Source: Chlorobiota bacterium
GTDB lineage: Bacteria > Bacteroidota > Ignavibacteria > OLB7
Reading direction: 5' to 3'
Length of the DNA stretch: 64,000 nt
NCBI GenBank assembly: GCA_028287785.1
Contig: JAQBOZ010000034.1
Span: 31,831 to 95,830 of the forward strand
The position numbers and the translations under genes are program-made. Of this stretch, positions 35,776 through 45,142 are shown piece by piece. The number at the start of each line of letters is the position of its first letter. Positions within the stretch are counted from its first letter, which is position 1. The notes under the pieces were generated by a model. That model had not been told where the DNA came from. It saw only the letters and a list, made by a program, of their open reading frames with translations, and did no database searches.

Positions 35776-38775
35776 TCAGTGAAGCACGGTGATCCGCTGC
35801 ACGGCCATCGTTCCCTTCTCCGTCGTGAGCCGGACCATGTAGGTTCCGGACGGAAGCTCATCGGCATCGATGCGGATGGCGCCGGCGGATGGCTGCATGG
35901 GGCCGGCATGGAGAAGCCGCACATTGTTGCCGAGCGCATCGAACAGCTCAAGGCGCGCGTTCCGCGTTCCCTCCGGCAGCGCGATGGTGGCGTAGGCGCG
36001 ATCGTGCACGATGCTCGGCGCAACCGAAAGCATCCCGGCCGCGTCGGTCACGGCGACCGACGCGGCGGGATCGTTGTACAGCTCCACGGAATACTGCGTG
36101 GCGTGCATTGCCCCCTGATCCACCACAACGGTGATGGCGTTGCCGCTCCGCACGCCTCGCAGGGTCTGCTCCATCACCCGGCCGGTGGAATCGATCGGGG
36201 TGATCCGCACCACGTTGAGGCTGTCGGGAACCTTGAATGCGAGGCGAACCTTCATCGGCTCGATCAGCATCGGGCCGGCGCCCCATGTATCGGCATGCAT
36301 CGTATCCTGCCAGTGCCAGCCGGTCGGCTCGGTACGGGTGGCAAGCACCAGGAGGGAGCGTCCCCCCTGATCGAGATTCCGGCCGGAATCCAGCGGAACC
36401 CAGAGAACGGTGGCCGTCTCGTTTTCCGAGAGAAGGTTGATATCGAGATTGCGGAGCGTGACGCCGCCGGAGCGGACCAGATAGCCGCTGGACCCCTGCA
36501 CGGCGCGCGCGTCCAGCGAGAGGGAGCCGCGCTTGTACTCCCAGAAGATCTCCCGCGTATCGCTCCGCACCTCGCCATCGATCTCCGGTGTGAAGGAGAT
36601 ATCGTCGCTCTGCGTGGAGGTCAGCGCGTTGCTGGAATCGGTGACGATCCGGTTGGCGGCCATCGAGCGACCCTGCATGCCGCCGGGTATCGCGTAGGCG
36701 CCCCATGCGTTTTCGAGGCGCGGGAAGATGCGGGCCTGCTCCTCGGAGTGCTGGATGTTGATCGTGGTCTGCGCCGGGGCCAGGAGATGGTTTCTGAAGA
36801 TATGGGAGATCGCCGGGAAGAGCGATGCGTAGATCGGGTTGCTCCTGATCTGATTATATCTGTTGGAGTCGATGAACTTCAGGCTGCCGGCGTTGCCGTC
36901 ATCGTAGGTATCCCACATCACGGCGTCCCAGTCCTGAAGCGATGAATATGCGGGGATCATGATTCCCCCCTCCGCCTGATAGCGGTTCGGGAAGGGCTGC
37001 GAGTAGTTTACCACCAGTGGCTGCCGGCGATGCGCGCTTTTGGCGAAATCGTAGATCGGCGCCGGGTAATCGATCCGCAGCGGGGAGGTGTTGCTGTAGA
37101 GCTTCCAGTTGGTGGCATCGCCATCCACATAGTTCCATCCCTGGGTGCTGGCCGCGAAATCCGCGTTCGCCTCCACCTGCGATTCCATGAACCCGCTTGC
37201 CCAGTAGCTGCCGGCGCCGGTGATCGGCTGTCTGGCCCCGATGGTATCGCGGACGTAGTTTCGGAGATCGGAGAAGTAATCCCGCTCCAGCCCCATGTAG
37301 AACTCCGACTGATCCTCCACCCGTCTGCTGCTGACGAGATAGTTCGCGTCGTTGTTGATGGGGATGCGCCCCACCGTGGCCGTTTCAATCGCCTCGTTGT
37401 TCACCACGCCAACGGCATCCAGCTTCCGCAACTGCACATCATCGATCTTCAGATCGCCATCCTTGTCGCCATAGTAGAAGACAATCGTGAACGGGGTGCT
37501 GCTCCGCACCGGCACGATAAACGCCTGCTGGAAGGTCTGCCAGTAGGGGAGGATGTTGAAGTTGACATTGAGCCCTCCCCCCAGGCCGGCATCCTGTCCG
37601 CTCCCCACGATCACCAGCCGCCCGTCCGGGTTGGAGCACTTCGCCCTGAAGCTGAGCGTGTAGACCTGGTTGAACTCCAGCGGCACCTGCTGGCGCATGT
37701 AGGCGGAGTAGAGCGTCCCGTAGTTCGGCTGCGTGTTCCGGACGCGGAGCGTCAGCGCGAGCTGGCCGTTCGGGACGCTGTCGGTGGTGGTGAGGATCTG
37801 CGACACGTTCACGCCGAACCCGCCGATATCCCACACCCCGGAATAATCCCCCTCGAAGCTCCCCTCCTTGAAGATCGTCGGATAGCCGCCGGGAGGGGTC
37901 GGGAGGTGCCACGCGGCCTTGAGGCCGTCGGTGGAGCCGTACTTTTTCTTCAGAAACGCGGAATAGAGCGTATCAAGACGGCGGGTGTTGGTCCAGTTGA
38001 ACCCGTAGCTCCCCTGGCGATACTCGGTATAGTTGAGGCGATTATAGGTGAGCAGGCTCCCCCGGTCGATCGTCTCGAGCATCGCGATTGCAGGATCGGC
38101 CTTGTAGGCCTTGCCGGTATAGGGGTTGACATGGTCCAGCAGGAGCCGGGAGATCATCTTGTGCGTGGCGCGAACGGAGGGATAGAGAAAGTTGAGCGAT
38201 TGATCGATCCAGAGCAGAGAGTCGGCGGCGGCGGCGCTGATGCCGTCGGAGACGCGCGGCACGCGGGCCGACTGGAGCGTGAGATAGGTGTAGATGCCGT
38301 TCTTCTTGAGCTGATAGATGAACCAGTCCATCCGGTCGGTCATCATCGGCTGGAGCGATCTGAAGCCGGTTGCCAGGTCGAGGAAGCTGGCGTACTGCCC
38401 CCAGTCGTACGAGTTATCGAAATATTCGAAGCGGACCAGGTTGATGCCGAGTTTTCGGAGATGGGCCGCCGTTGCGATCGCCGCCACGCTGTCCGGGAAA
38501 CATGCGCTCCACTGCACGGAGGTTCCGAAGAACCGGGCGGGGGTTCCATCCTCGAACGTATAATTTCCATTCTCCCGGTCCACCTTCAGAAACCCGTGGG
38601 TGCCGGCGGGGCCGGAGGGGATCGAGGGGAGATAGGGGCTGGTGGCGGTATCGGCGAAATCGATCGTGTACGGAAATCCGCTGGTGATCCCGATTCCCTG
38701 CCCTCGAAGAGAGGAGGCCAGCATCGGAAGCAGCAGAAGAAAAGCCACGGTAAGGGGTCGCAGAAAACGGAGCAT
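35776..38775 (-). CDS. T9SS-sorted glycoside-hydrolase-like protein with carbohydrate-binding domain
   Basis: The 999-residue protein has a signal peptide (MLRFLRPLTVAFLLLLPMLA). An N-terminal TIM-barrel-like domain (about 45-350) of the GH5/GH42-like clan follows, with FFGTSVQWSACFP and LRKLGINLVRFEYFDN. A CBM4/9-like beta-sandwich (about 370-480) has YTLSFRAKCSNPDGRLVIVG and a W-x-TFQQAF. A long middle domain and a C-terminal T9SS sorting domain (last 85 residues, ARLELFDALGNNV...LPSGTYMVRLTTEKG) complete it. Where related enzymes read EINNE, this one reads LETIDRGSL, so the expected acid/base Glu is not in place. GAGGTG precedes the ATG at 38775. It is probably a cell-surface or secreted polysaccharide-acting or -binding protein. 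Confidence 0.8.
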   Translation of the reverse strand: MLRFLRPLTVAFLLLLPMLASSLRGQGIGITSGFPYTIDFADTATSPYLPSIPSGPAGTHGFLKVDRENGNYTFEDGTPARFFGTSVQWSACFPDSVAAIATAAHLRKLGINLVRFEYFDNSYDWGQYASFLDLATGFRSLQPMMTDRMDWFIYQLKKNGIYTYLTLQSARVPRVSDGISAAAADSLLWIDQSLNFLYPSVRATHKMISRLLLDHVNPYTGKAYKADPAIAMLETIDRGSLLTYNRLNYTEYRQGSYGFNWTNTRRLDTLYSAFLKKKYGSTDGLKAAWHLPTPPGGYPTIFKEGSFEGDYSGVWDIGGFGVNVSQILTTTDSVPNGQLALTLRVRNTQPNYGTLYSAYMRQQVPLEFNQVYTLSFRAKCSNPDGRLVIVGSGQDAGLGGGLNVNFNILPYWQTFQQAFIVPVRSSTPFTIVFYYGDKDGDLKIDDVQLRKLDAVGVVNNEAIETATVGRIPINNDANYLVSSRRVEDQSEFYMGLERDYFSDLRNYVRDTIGARQPITGAGSYWASGFMESQVEANADFAASTQGWNYVDGDATNWKLYSNTSPLRIDYPAPIYDFAKSAHRRQPLVVNYSQPFPNRYQAEGGIMIPAYSSLQDWDAVMWDTYDDGNAGSLKFIDSNRYNQIRSNPIYASLFPAISHIFRNHLLAPAQTTINIQHSEEQARIFPRLENAWGAYAIPGGMQGRSMAANRIVTDSSNALTSTQSDDISFTPEIDGEVRSDTREIFWEYKRGSLSLDARAVQGSSGYLVRSGGVTLRNLDINLLSENETATVLWVPLDSGRNLDQGGRSLLVLATRTEPTGWHWQDTMHADTWGAGPMLIEPMKVRLAFKVPDSLNVVRITPIDSTGRVMEQTLRGVRSGNAITVVVDQGAMHATQYSVELYNDPAASVAVTDAAGMLSVAPSIVHDRAYATIALPEGTRNARLELFDALGNNVRLLHAGPMQPSAGAIRIDADELPSGTYMVRLTTEKGTMAVQRITVLH

Positions 38776-39370
38776 GTGCACCTCGGCCTGAGGGTTATGA
38801 AATGTTGAGCATATGGAACGAATGCCCCGGAAAGGGACTGGCGCGCGGGCCAATGGGGTGTATCTGGTATCGGCTCTGGAGCGGGGGATCGCGGAGGACG
38901 CGCTCAGGAAAATATCACATCGCCGGTCGCCATACTAGAGCCACCGGCATCCGACGGCAATTGAGCGACAAAAATCCGCATCGCCGGAACGCAACACATT
39001 CCGGAAATGTGCGTCAGCGGTCGTTTCGACCGTCGCGATTGCCGGGGAGGCGCCGTGACACTTTTCCCGACCGCGCTCGCGATGCCGGGGGTGGATCGAG
39101 GCGAAATCCGCGTTCCGGAGCCTGACCGGCGGCATCGGGGGCATTTGGGGCTGCGCGCGGGGTCGCGATTTCGTTCGTTTTCCCGCCGTGGGTTGAACAC
39201 CATATCAACTGGCCTTCTGCTTATATTGCCGCTTCCGAGACTCCCATACCACTCGGAGGACCGGGCCGAACACTCCAGCACGTTGCTCTTCACACGGGCC
39301 GGCCCGCCTGCTTCAACAATTGTCAGCATCATTTGTACGTACATACAACTCATTCCTTAAGGATCATTCG
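38776..39370. other. 595-nt divergent intergenic region
   Basis: It lies between the T9SS gene (-) and the transporter operon (+) and holds no gene that I can support. TTGAAC at 39193 and TATATTGCCGCTTC at 39222 are candidate promoter elements for the operon. The second matches the sequence seen at 29634. Confidence 0.45.
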
Positions 39371-41416
39371 ATGAATCTTTCAGCGTTGACCAAGGGGGCG
39401 CGTTTCGCCGCGCTCCTGGCGATTGCTGTCACGGTGGCAGGTTGCCCGAGCAACAAGACCAGTACCGACAGCAAGGGTGGCGGTTCGATGGCTATTGCCA
39501 CCGAGGACAAGTTCAAGGTCCCGGCCGGGGCCGATCCCACCATCTCCGCGGAGCTTGGCGGCAGCGGGTTCGAGAAGATCGCGGCGCAGAGCGGTTGGCA
39601 GACCAGCTCCCTGACCCCGGACCAGTTCCGCTATATCGCCGATACCAACGCTAAGAAAGGGGGCAAGGTCACATTTGCCCTCACCGAATTCCCTGCGACC
39701 TTCCGCCAGTACGGGAAGGACGAGAATTCGCAGGCCACTCGAATGATCAACAATCTGGTCTACGAGAGTCTGATCCAGGTCAACCCGCTCACGCTGGAGT
39801 TCCTGCCAAGCCTCGCGTCCCACTGGAAGGTTGATTCCAGCGACAGGCAGACCTATTATTTCCGGATCGACCCGAACGCCCGCTTCTCCGACGGGCACCC
39901 TGTGACCACGGAGGATGTGATCGCCAGCTTCAAGCTCGCGATAGATTCATCGATCCTCTCGCCGGCGACCAACGCCATCTATGGCGAGTTCGACCTCCCG
40001 GTGGCGGTCAGCAAGTATATCGTGAAGGTGCGTTCGAAGACCGCGAACTGGAAGAACATGCTCACGTTCGGCGGCCTGACAGTGCTTCCGGCGCATGTGA
40101 TCGGCGGCCTGGGAGGGAAGGATTATCTCTCCAAGTACCAGTACGACATGGTCCCCGGCAGCGGCCCGTATATCGTGCTGCCAACCGAGGTGGAGAAGCA
40201 GAAATCGGTGACGATAACCCGCCGCACCAACTGGTGGCAGGGGGATTACCCGATCAACCGCGGACAGAACAACTTCGACAAGATCAAGGTGCTCATTGTC
40301 GCCGATGAGCGGCTGACGCTGGAGAAGTTCAAGAAGGGAGAGCTCGATTTCTATCTGGTGGCGCGTGCCTCCTGGTGGAAGGATGAATTCAGCTTCGATG
40401 AGGCGCAGCGCGGGCTGATCCAGAAGCGGAAGATCTACACCGATGATCCCGTCGGCGTCTCCGGCTTCGTCTTCAACATGCGCAAGCCGCCGTTCGACGA
40501 TCCGAAGATCCGCGAGGCGTTCATCCTGCTGTTCCATCGCGAGCAGCTTCTGGAGAAGCTGATGTTCAACGCCTACACGATGCTTGACTCCTACTTCCCG
40601 AACACGCCGTACGCAAACCCGAACGACCCGAAGTACCGCTACAACCCGGAGCGGGCGGCGCAGTTGCTGGCGGAGGCCGGCTATACAAGCCGCAACAGCG
40701 AGGGAGTACTGGTGAAGGATGGCAAGCCGCTGGTGATCGAAATGGGAATCACGCAGGATCTGGAGCGTATCGTCACACCGGTCCAGCAGGATCTGAAGGC
40801 GGCTGGCATCCAGCTCAACCTCCGGAACACCGATCAGACATCGCAGTTCAAGATGATGAACGAGCGAAACTTTAACATCGGCTGGATCCAGTGGGGCGGC
40901 GGCAGCATCTTCCCATCGCCGAAGAACGAGTACCGGTCCAACCTGGCCGATGTTCCGAATACAAACAATCTCACCGGCTTCAAGAACACCCGGGCGGACC
41001 AGCTCATGGACCAGGAGGAGCTCACGTTCGACCAGGGGAAGCGTGTTGTGATGCTCCGCGAGCTTGACAGCATTCTGATGGAGTCCAAGCAGTACGCGCT
41101 TGCCTGGTACGCCCCGTACAAGCGGGTCGCCTACTGGAACAAGTTCGGTGCCCCGAGCTATTATCTTGGAAGGATCAGCGACTGGAGCGCCCTCCTCTCG
41201 ATGTGGTGGATCGACCCGGACAAGCAGGCGATGGTGACGAAGGGAAAGAGCGACAAGGCGGTGAAGATGGATGTCGGGGAGTCCGATATTATGTTCTGGC
41301 CGAAGTATGACAAGGAGCACCCACCGGCGACGACGACGAACGGCACCGCCGCCACGTCGACTACCCCGTCCGTCGTGGGGAGCGTCAAGGACAGCAACAA
41401 GCCCTCGATCAAGTAA
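39371..41416 (+). CDS. Peptide ABC transporter substrate-binding lipoprotein (SBP family 5, Yej/Opp type)
   Basis: The 681-residue lipoprotein (lipobox VTVAGC-PSN near residue 24) captures peptides in the periplasm and hands them to the permeases encoded downstream. SBP_bac_5 features are clear: INNLVYESLIQVNPLTLEFLPSLASHW, FRIDPNARFSDGHPVTTEDVIASF and YDMVPGSGPYIV, followed by LEKFKKGELDF. It is longer than E. coli OppA (about 540) and closer to the YejA-type arrangement. AAGGAT precedes the ATG. The hairpin 41431-41463 after its stop probably terminates part of the transcripts, giving more binding protein than permease. Confidence 0.9.
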   Translation: MNLSALTKGARFAALLAIAVTVAGCPSNKTSTDSKGGGSMAIATEDKFKVPAGADPTISAELGGSGFEKIAAQSGWQTSSLTPDQFRYIADTNAKKGGKVTFALTEFPATFRQYGKDENSQATRMINNLVYESLIQVNPLTLEFLPSLASHWKVDSSDRQTYYFRIDPNARFSDGHPVTTEDVIASFKLAIDSSILSPATNAIYGEFDLPVAVSKYIVKVRSKTANWKNMLTFGGLTVLPAHVIGGLGGKDYLSKYQYDMVPGSGPYIVLPTEVEKQKSVTITRRTNWWQGDYPINRGQNNFDKIKVLIVADERLTLEKFKKGELDFYLVARASWWKDEFSFDEAQRGLIQKRKIYTDDPVGVSGFVFNMRKPPFDDPKIREAFILLFHREQLLEKLMFNAYTMLDSYFPNTPYANPNDPKYRYNPERAAQLLAEAGYTSRNSEGVLVKDGKPLVIEMGITQDLERIVTPVQQDLKAAGIQLNLRNTDQTSQFKMMNERNFNIGWIQWGGGSIFPSPKNEYRSNLADVPNTNNLTGFKNTRADQLMDQEELTFDQGKRVVMLRELDSILMESKQYALAWYAPYKRVAYWNKFGAPSYYLGRISDWSALLSMWWIDPDKQAMVTKGKSDKAVKMDVGESDIMFWPKYDKEHPPATTTNGTAATSTTPSVVGSVKDSNKPSIK

Positions 41417-41430
41417 TTTTTCCCTTATCC

Positions 41431-41466
41431 AAAGGGAGGGGTCGGATTGCGGCTCCTCCCTTTTAT
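41431..41466 (+). terminator. Intergenic hairpin between binding protein and permease genes
   Basis: Arms AAAGGGAGG (41431-41439) and CCTCCCTTT (41455-41463) are followed by TATCC. It is probably a leaky terminator or an mRNA-stabilising hairpin, common after binding-protein genes of ABC operons. Confidence 0.65.
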
Positions 41467-41529
41467 CCTACACACAGCAACCGGAGTCCGCATGGGACTT
41501 CCCACGCCCCCCTCGACGGAGAGACAGTT

Positions 41530-42555
41530 ATGTTCAATTACTTCCTGCGCCGTTTTCTGCTGATTATCCCGACCTTCGTCATCACAACGTTCGTTGTCTT
41601 CGTAATCCTCCAGGAAACCCCCGGTGGTCCGTTCGAGCAGGAGATGCTCAAGATTCAGATGAAAGGGGCCGCAGGCGGCGATGTGGGCGCAGGCGGCGGA
41701 AGCAAAGGCGGCGGGGTGGAGATCCCCGAGCAGGCCAAGCAGGAGCTGATGAAATATTTCGACCTCGACAAGCCGGTCCCGGTGCGCTATATCCTCTGGC
41801 TCGGGAAGATGGCCCGGGGGGATTTCGGCCAGTCGTACACCTACTCGGAGCCGGTCCTCGGCGTCATCATCAGCCGGTTTCCGGTCTCCATCTATTTCGG
41901 CCTGATCGGTTTCCTTCTCAGCTACATCATCTGCGTTCCGCTCGGCATCTACAAGGCTATCAAGCACAACTCCGCGTTCGATCTGGTAAGTTCCACAATC
42001 GTCTTCATCGGCTATTCGATTCCGGGCTGGGCGCTGGGAGCGGTCCTGCTGGTTCTGTTCGGCGGCAAATACTTTCCGCTCGGCGAGTTCCGCTCGGCGG
42101 GATGGGAGGATCTGCCCTTCTGGGATCAGGTGTGGGATCAGATCCACCACACGATTCTTCCGGTGATCGCCTACATGGTCGGCGGGTTCGCCACGCTGAC
42201 GGTGCTTATGAAAAATTCACTCCTGGAGAATCTGGGCCAGGATTACGTCCGCACCGCATTTGCCAAGGGGCTGACGGAGCGTCGGGTGATCTTTGTTCAC
42301 GCGCTCCGTAACTCTCTGATCCCAATCGCGACCGGGCTGGGAGGCTTCCTGGGGTTGATCTTCGCGGGATCGTTCCTTGTGGAGAAGACGTTCAACATCG
42401 ACGGGCTTGGACTGCTCGGCTATCGCTCGATCATCAATCGCGATTACACGGTGGTGATGGGGACGCTGGTGTTCGGCATCCTGGTACAGTTGACCGGCAA
42501 TATCTTCAGGGATATCCTCTACGCTGCGATCGATCCCCGCATCCAGTTCAAGTAG
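41530..42555 (+). CDS. Peptide ABC transporter permease, OppB/YejB type
   Basis: The 341-residue inner-membrane permease has an N-terminal FNYFLRRFLLIIPTFVITTFVVFVI helix and an ETPGGPFEQEM motif. It then has a Gly-rich loop (GAAGGDVGAGGGSKGGG) and DLDKPVPVRYILWLGKMARGDFGQSY. About six TM helices are present. The EAA-type coupling loop (RTAFAKGLTERRVIFVHALRNSLIPI) contacts the ATPases. The long insertion after PGGP is typical of YejB rather than DppB. GGAGAG lies ahead of the ATG. Confidence 0.9.
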   Translation: MFNYFLRRFLLIIPTFVITTFVVFVILQETPGGPFEQEMLKIQMKGAAGGDVGAGGGSKGGGVEIPEQAKQELMKYFDLDKPVPVRYILWLGKMARGDFGQSYTYSEPVLGVIISRFPVSIYFGLIGFLLSYIICVPLGIYKAIKHNSAFDLVSSTIVFIGYSIPGWALGAVLLVLFGGKYFPLGEFRSAGWEDLPFWDQVWDQIHHTILPVIAYMVGGFATLTVLMKNSLLENLGQDYVRTAFAKGLTERRVIFVHALRNSLIPIATGLGGFLGLIFAGSFLVEKTFNIDGLGLLGYRSIINRDYTVVMGTLVFGILVQLTGNIFRDILYAAIDPRIQFK

Positions 42556-42605
42556 GAACACCGATATCGTTCACGTGACATACTGACATTTGAAACAGCA
42601 CTTCA

Positions 42606-43901
42606 ATGGATCATACATCAAAGGATAATATCATCCCGCGAGACGACCTTCCGCGTGAGGAGATCAAGGAGAAGGGGGAACAGGTCGGGCCACTCGACGT
42701 GCCGCAGGAGGAGGCGCACGAATCGCATGCGACTCCCGCCGATGCCATGCTCGCCAGAGCGCCGCTGCCGATCCGCCATACCGTCCCGGATACCGAGGTG
42801 GAGGCCAGCCAGCCAGCCCAGAAGAATATCCGCGAGGCGACCGGGGATGCCGGGGCCAAGCCCCCTCTCTCGATCTTCAAACGTCGCGTTCGCAAGTTCA
42901 AGAGCCTGAAGCGGGGATACTGGTCGTTCATTATCCTGACCTTCCTCTATGCGATCTCCTTTGCACTGCCACTGCTTATCAACAGCAAGGCGCTCATCCT
43001 GCACTATAACGGTACCACCTACTTCCCGGCGTTCGGCACGTTCCATAGCGGCCAGGAATTCGGGCAGACCGGGATCAAGGCGGAGGCAAACTACCGGACG
43101 CTGCACGACCAGTTCAAGCAGAGCGGCGGCGACAACTGGGTGGTGATGCCCCTGTATCCGTGGGACCCGTACGAGAACGATTACAACGCGGTGATCCAGC
43201 CCCCCTCCGAGCAGCATCTGTTTGGCACCGATGACACCGGACGGGATGTCTTCGCCCGGATGTGCTACGGGTTCAACGTTTCCATTTCCTTCGCGCTTGT
43301 CCTTACCCTCCTCACCTACGTGCTGGGGACCGTGGCCGGCGCAGCAATGGGCTATTACGGCGGCAAAATCGATCTCTACTTCCAACGGTTGATCGAGATC
43401 TGGGAGACGATCCCAGCGCTGAATGTCATCATCATCGTCAGCGCCATCCTGGTGCCGAACTTCCTCATCCTGGTCAGCCTTCTGGTCCTCTTCGGCTGGA
43501 CGGCGATGACCGCCTACATGCGCGGCGAGGTATACCGCGAGAAGGCGAAGGACTACGTGGCGGCCGCCATCTCGCTGGGCGCCACCGATAGCCAGATCAT
43601 CTTCAAGCATATTCTCCCGAACTCGCTTACCCCGCTGATCGCCTCATTCCCCTTCGCCATAGTTGGCGGGATAACCGCTCTCGTCGGCTTGGACTTCCTC
43701 GGCTTCGGCCTTGCGCCTCCTACGTCGAGCTGGGGACAGATGGTCAGCGTAGGCCTCACCAACTTCAGCGGCGACTTCTCGAACTGGTGGCTTGTGCTGG
43801 TTCCATTGTCGGCCATGTTCCTTACGCTTCTGCTGGTGACGTTCATCGGCGAGGGAATCCGTGAGGCGTTCGATCCGAAGGTCTTCTCGCGTCTCCGTTG
43901 A
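42606..43901 (+). CDS. Peptide ABC transporter permease, OppC/YejE type
   Basis: The 431-residue permease has an acidic, Pro-rich N-terminal extension of about 90 residues, then KRRVRKFKSLKRGYWSFIILTFLYAISFALPLL. A large periplasmic insertion (about 135-205, with YPWDPYENDYNAVIQPPSEQHLFGTDDTGRDVFAR) is of the YejE kind. The EAA loop is KAKDYVAAAISLGATDSQIIFKHILPNSLTPL, which couples to an ATPase. It lies 50 nt after the partner permease in the same operon. The long N-terminal extension is unusual. Confidence 0.9.
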   Translation: MDHTSKDNIIPRDDLPREEIKEKGEQVGPLDVPQEEAHESHATPADAMLARAPLPIRHTVPDTEVEASQPAQKNIREATGDAGAKPPLSIFKRRVRKFKSLKRGYWSFIILTFLYAISFALPLLINSKALILHYNGTTYFPAFGTFHSGQEFGQTGIKAEANYRTLHDQFKQSGGDNWVVMPLYPWDPYENDYNAVIQPPSEQHLFGTDDTGRDVFARMCYGFNVSISFALVLTLLTYVLGTVAGAAMGYYGGKIDLYFQRLIEIWETIPALNVIIIVSAILVPNFLILVSLLVLFGWTAMTAYMRGEVYREKAKDYVAAAISLGATDSQIIFKHILPNSLTPLIASFPFAIVGGITALVGLDFLGFGLAPPTSSWGQMVSVGLTNFSGDFSNWWLVLVPLSAMFLTLLLVTFIGEGIREAFDPKVFSRLR

Positions 43902-43999
43902 TCGGGGCCGCGACGCGCGACGATATCAACGGAACGATGGCGATGGCCCGCATGTGCAACCCGTTTCTCAAACACTGATTTTTGTTCAGGGATCAAGAC

Positions 44000-44995
44000 T
44001 TGGCTAACGAAAAGCTACTCGAAATCCGCGATCTGCGGACGCATTTCAAAACCGAAGCGGGGATCGCGAGGGCGGTCGACGGCGTCTCGTTCGATATCTA
44101 CAAGGACGAGGTGCTGGGCATCGTCGGCGAATCCGGCTCCGGGAAATCGGTGACGGCCCTCTCCCTCATGCGCCTGATCCCGAACCCGCCCGGCGAAATC
44201 GTCAGCGGATCGGTGATGATGAACGGGACCGACCTGCTGAAGCTGCCGCTGCCGCAGATGCGGGCGATGCGCGGCAAGGAGATCGGCATGATCTTCCAGG
44301 AGCCGATGACATCGCTTAACCCGGTCTTCAAGATCGGCTTTCAGGTGATGGAAACGGTGCTCCAGCACGAATCGGTCTCCAAGAAGGAGGCGTTCGCTCG
44401 GGGCGTGGAGATGCTCCAGCTGGTCGGCATCCCCGCGCCGGAAAAGCGGATGGATGAGTACCCGCACCAGTTCTCCGGCGGCATGCGCCAGCGGGTGATG
44501 ATCGCGATGGCACTTGCGTGCAACCCCCAGCTTCTGATCGCCGACGAGCCGACGACGGCGCTCGACGTGACGATTCAGGCGCAGATCCTGGAGCTGATGC
44601 TGAAGCTGAAGAGCGAGCGGAGGGATTCGGCGATTGTGATGATCACGCACGATCTGGCGGTGGTGGCGGAGACATGCCAGCGGGTGATTGTGATGTACGG
44701 CGGCCGGATTCAGGAGGTCGGCACGGTGCGCCAGATCTTCAACAACCCGCTTCATCCCTACACGCAGGGCCTGCTCGACTCGATCCCGCATCCGGTGGTC
44801 GGCGAGCGGCACAAGCGACTCCGGGCGATCGAGGGGATGGTGCCGAACATTCTGGATATGCCGAAAGCCTGCAAGTTCAACACGCGCTGCGAACACGCCA
44901 TGGATATCTGCTTCACCGTGGAGCCGGAGCTTGTGGAGATGGAGCCCGGACATTTTGTCCGCTGCCATCTCTACCCCCAGCCTCTGATGGCATAG
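44000..44995 (+). CDS. Peptide ABC transporter ATPase, OppD-like
   Basis: This 331-residue ATPase powers import through the two permeases. Walker A is GESGSGKS, the signature is FSGGMRQR, and Walker B is LLIADEPTTALD. The oligopeptide-type C-terminal Cys motif (CKFNTRCEHAMDIC...C) is present. The start is set at TTG 44000 (ANEKLLEIRDL), because an AGGGATC site lies about ten bases upstream and the family begins here. The TTG at 43982 has no such site. The next operon gene would be expected to be the second ATPase, but a glycosyltransferase gene and repeats intervene. Confidence 0.9.
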   Translation: MANEKLLEIRDLRTHFKTEAGIARAVDGVSFDIYKDEVLGIVGESGSGKSVTALSLMRLIPNPPGEIVSGSVMMNGTDLLKLPLPQMRAMRGKEIGMIFQEPMTSLNPVFKIGFQVMETVLQHESVSKKEAFARGVEMLQLVGIPAPEKRMDEYPHQFSGGMRQRVMIAMALACNPQLLIADEPTTALDVTIQAQILELMLKLKSERRDSAIVMITHDLAVVAETCQRVIVMYGGRIQEVGTVRQIFNNPLHPYTQGLLDSIPHPVVGERHKRLRAIEGMVPNILDMPKACKFNTRCEHAMDICFTVEPELVEMEPGHFVRCHLYPQPLMA

Positions 44996-45013
44996 CAGGC
45001 TGTTGAACCTGCA

Positions 45014-45123
45014 TGGGGCTTGAATATGGCGCCCCGTCGGGGCCTGGGGAAGGAATCCTGCCTTATTCTCTTCAAGCCCCGGAGGGGCGCAATCCCTGCT
45101 GCGCGGGGCATCGCCCCGCGCAG
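45014..45123. repeat. Palindromic intergenic repeat, family A (paired, copy 5)
   Basis: An inverted half (45014-45055, with GGGGCTTGAATATGGCGCCC) precedes a full copy on the plus strand (45073-45123, starting CAAGCCCCGGAGGGGCGCAA and ending with the GCGCGGGGC-ATC-GCCCCGCGC stem). It lies immediately upstream of the glycosyltransferase gene. Confidence 0.85.
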
Positions 45124-45142
45124 CACAACCGATGACGCAACG

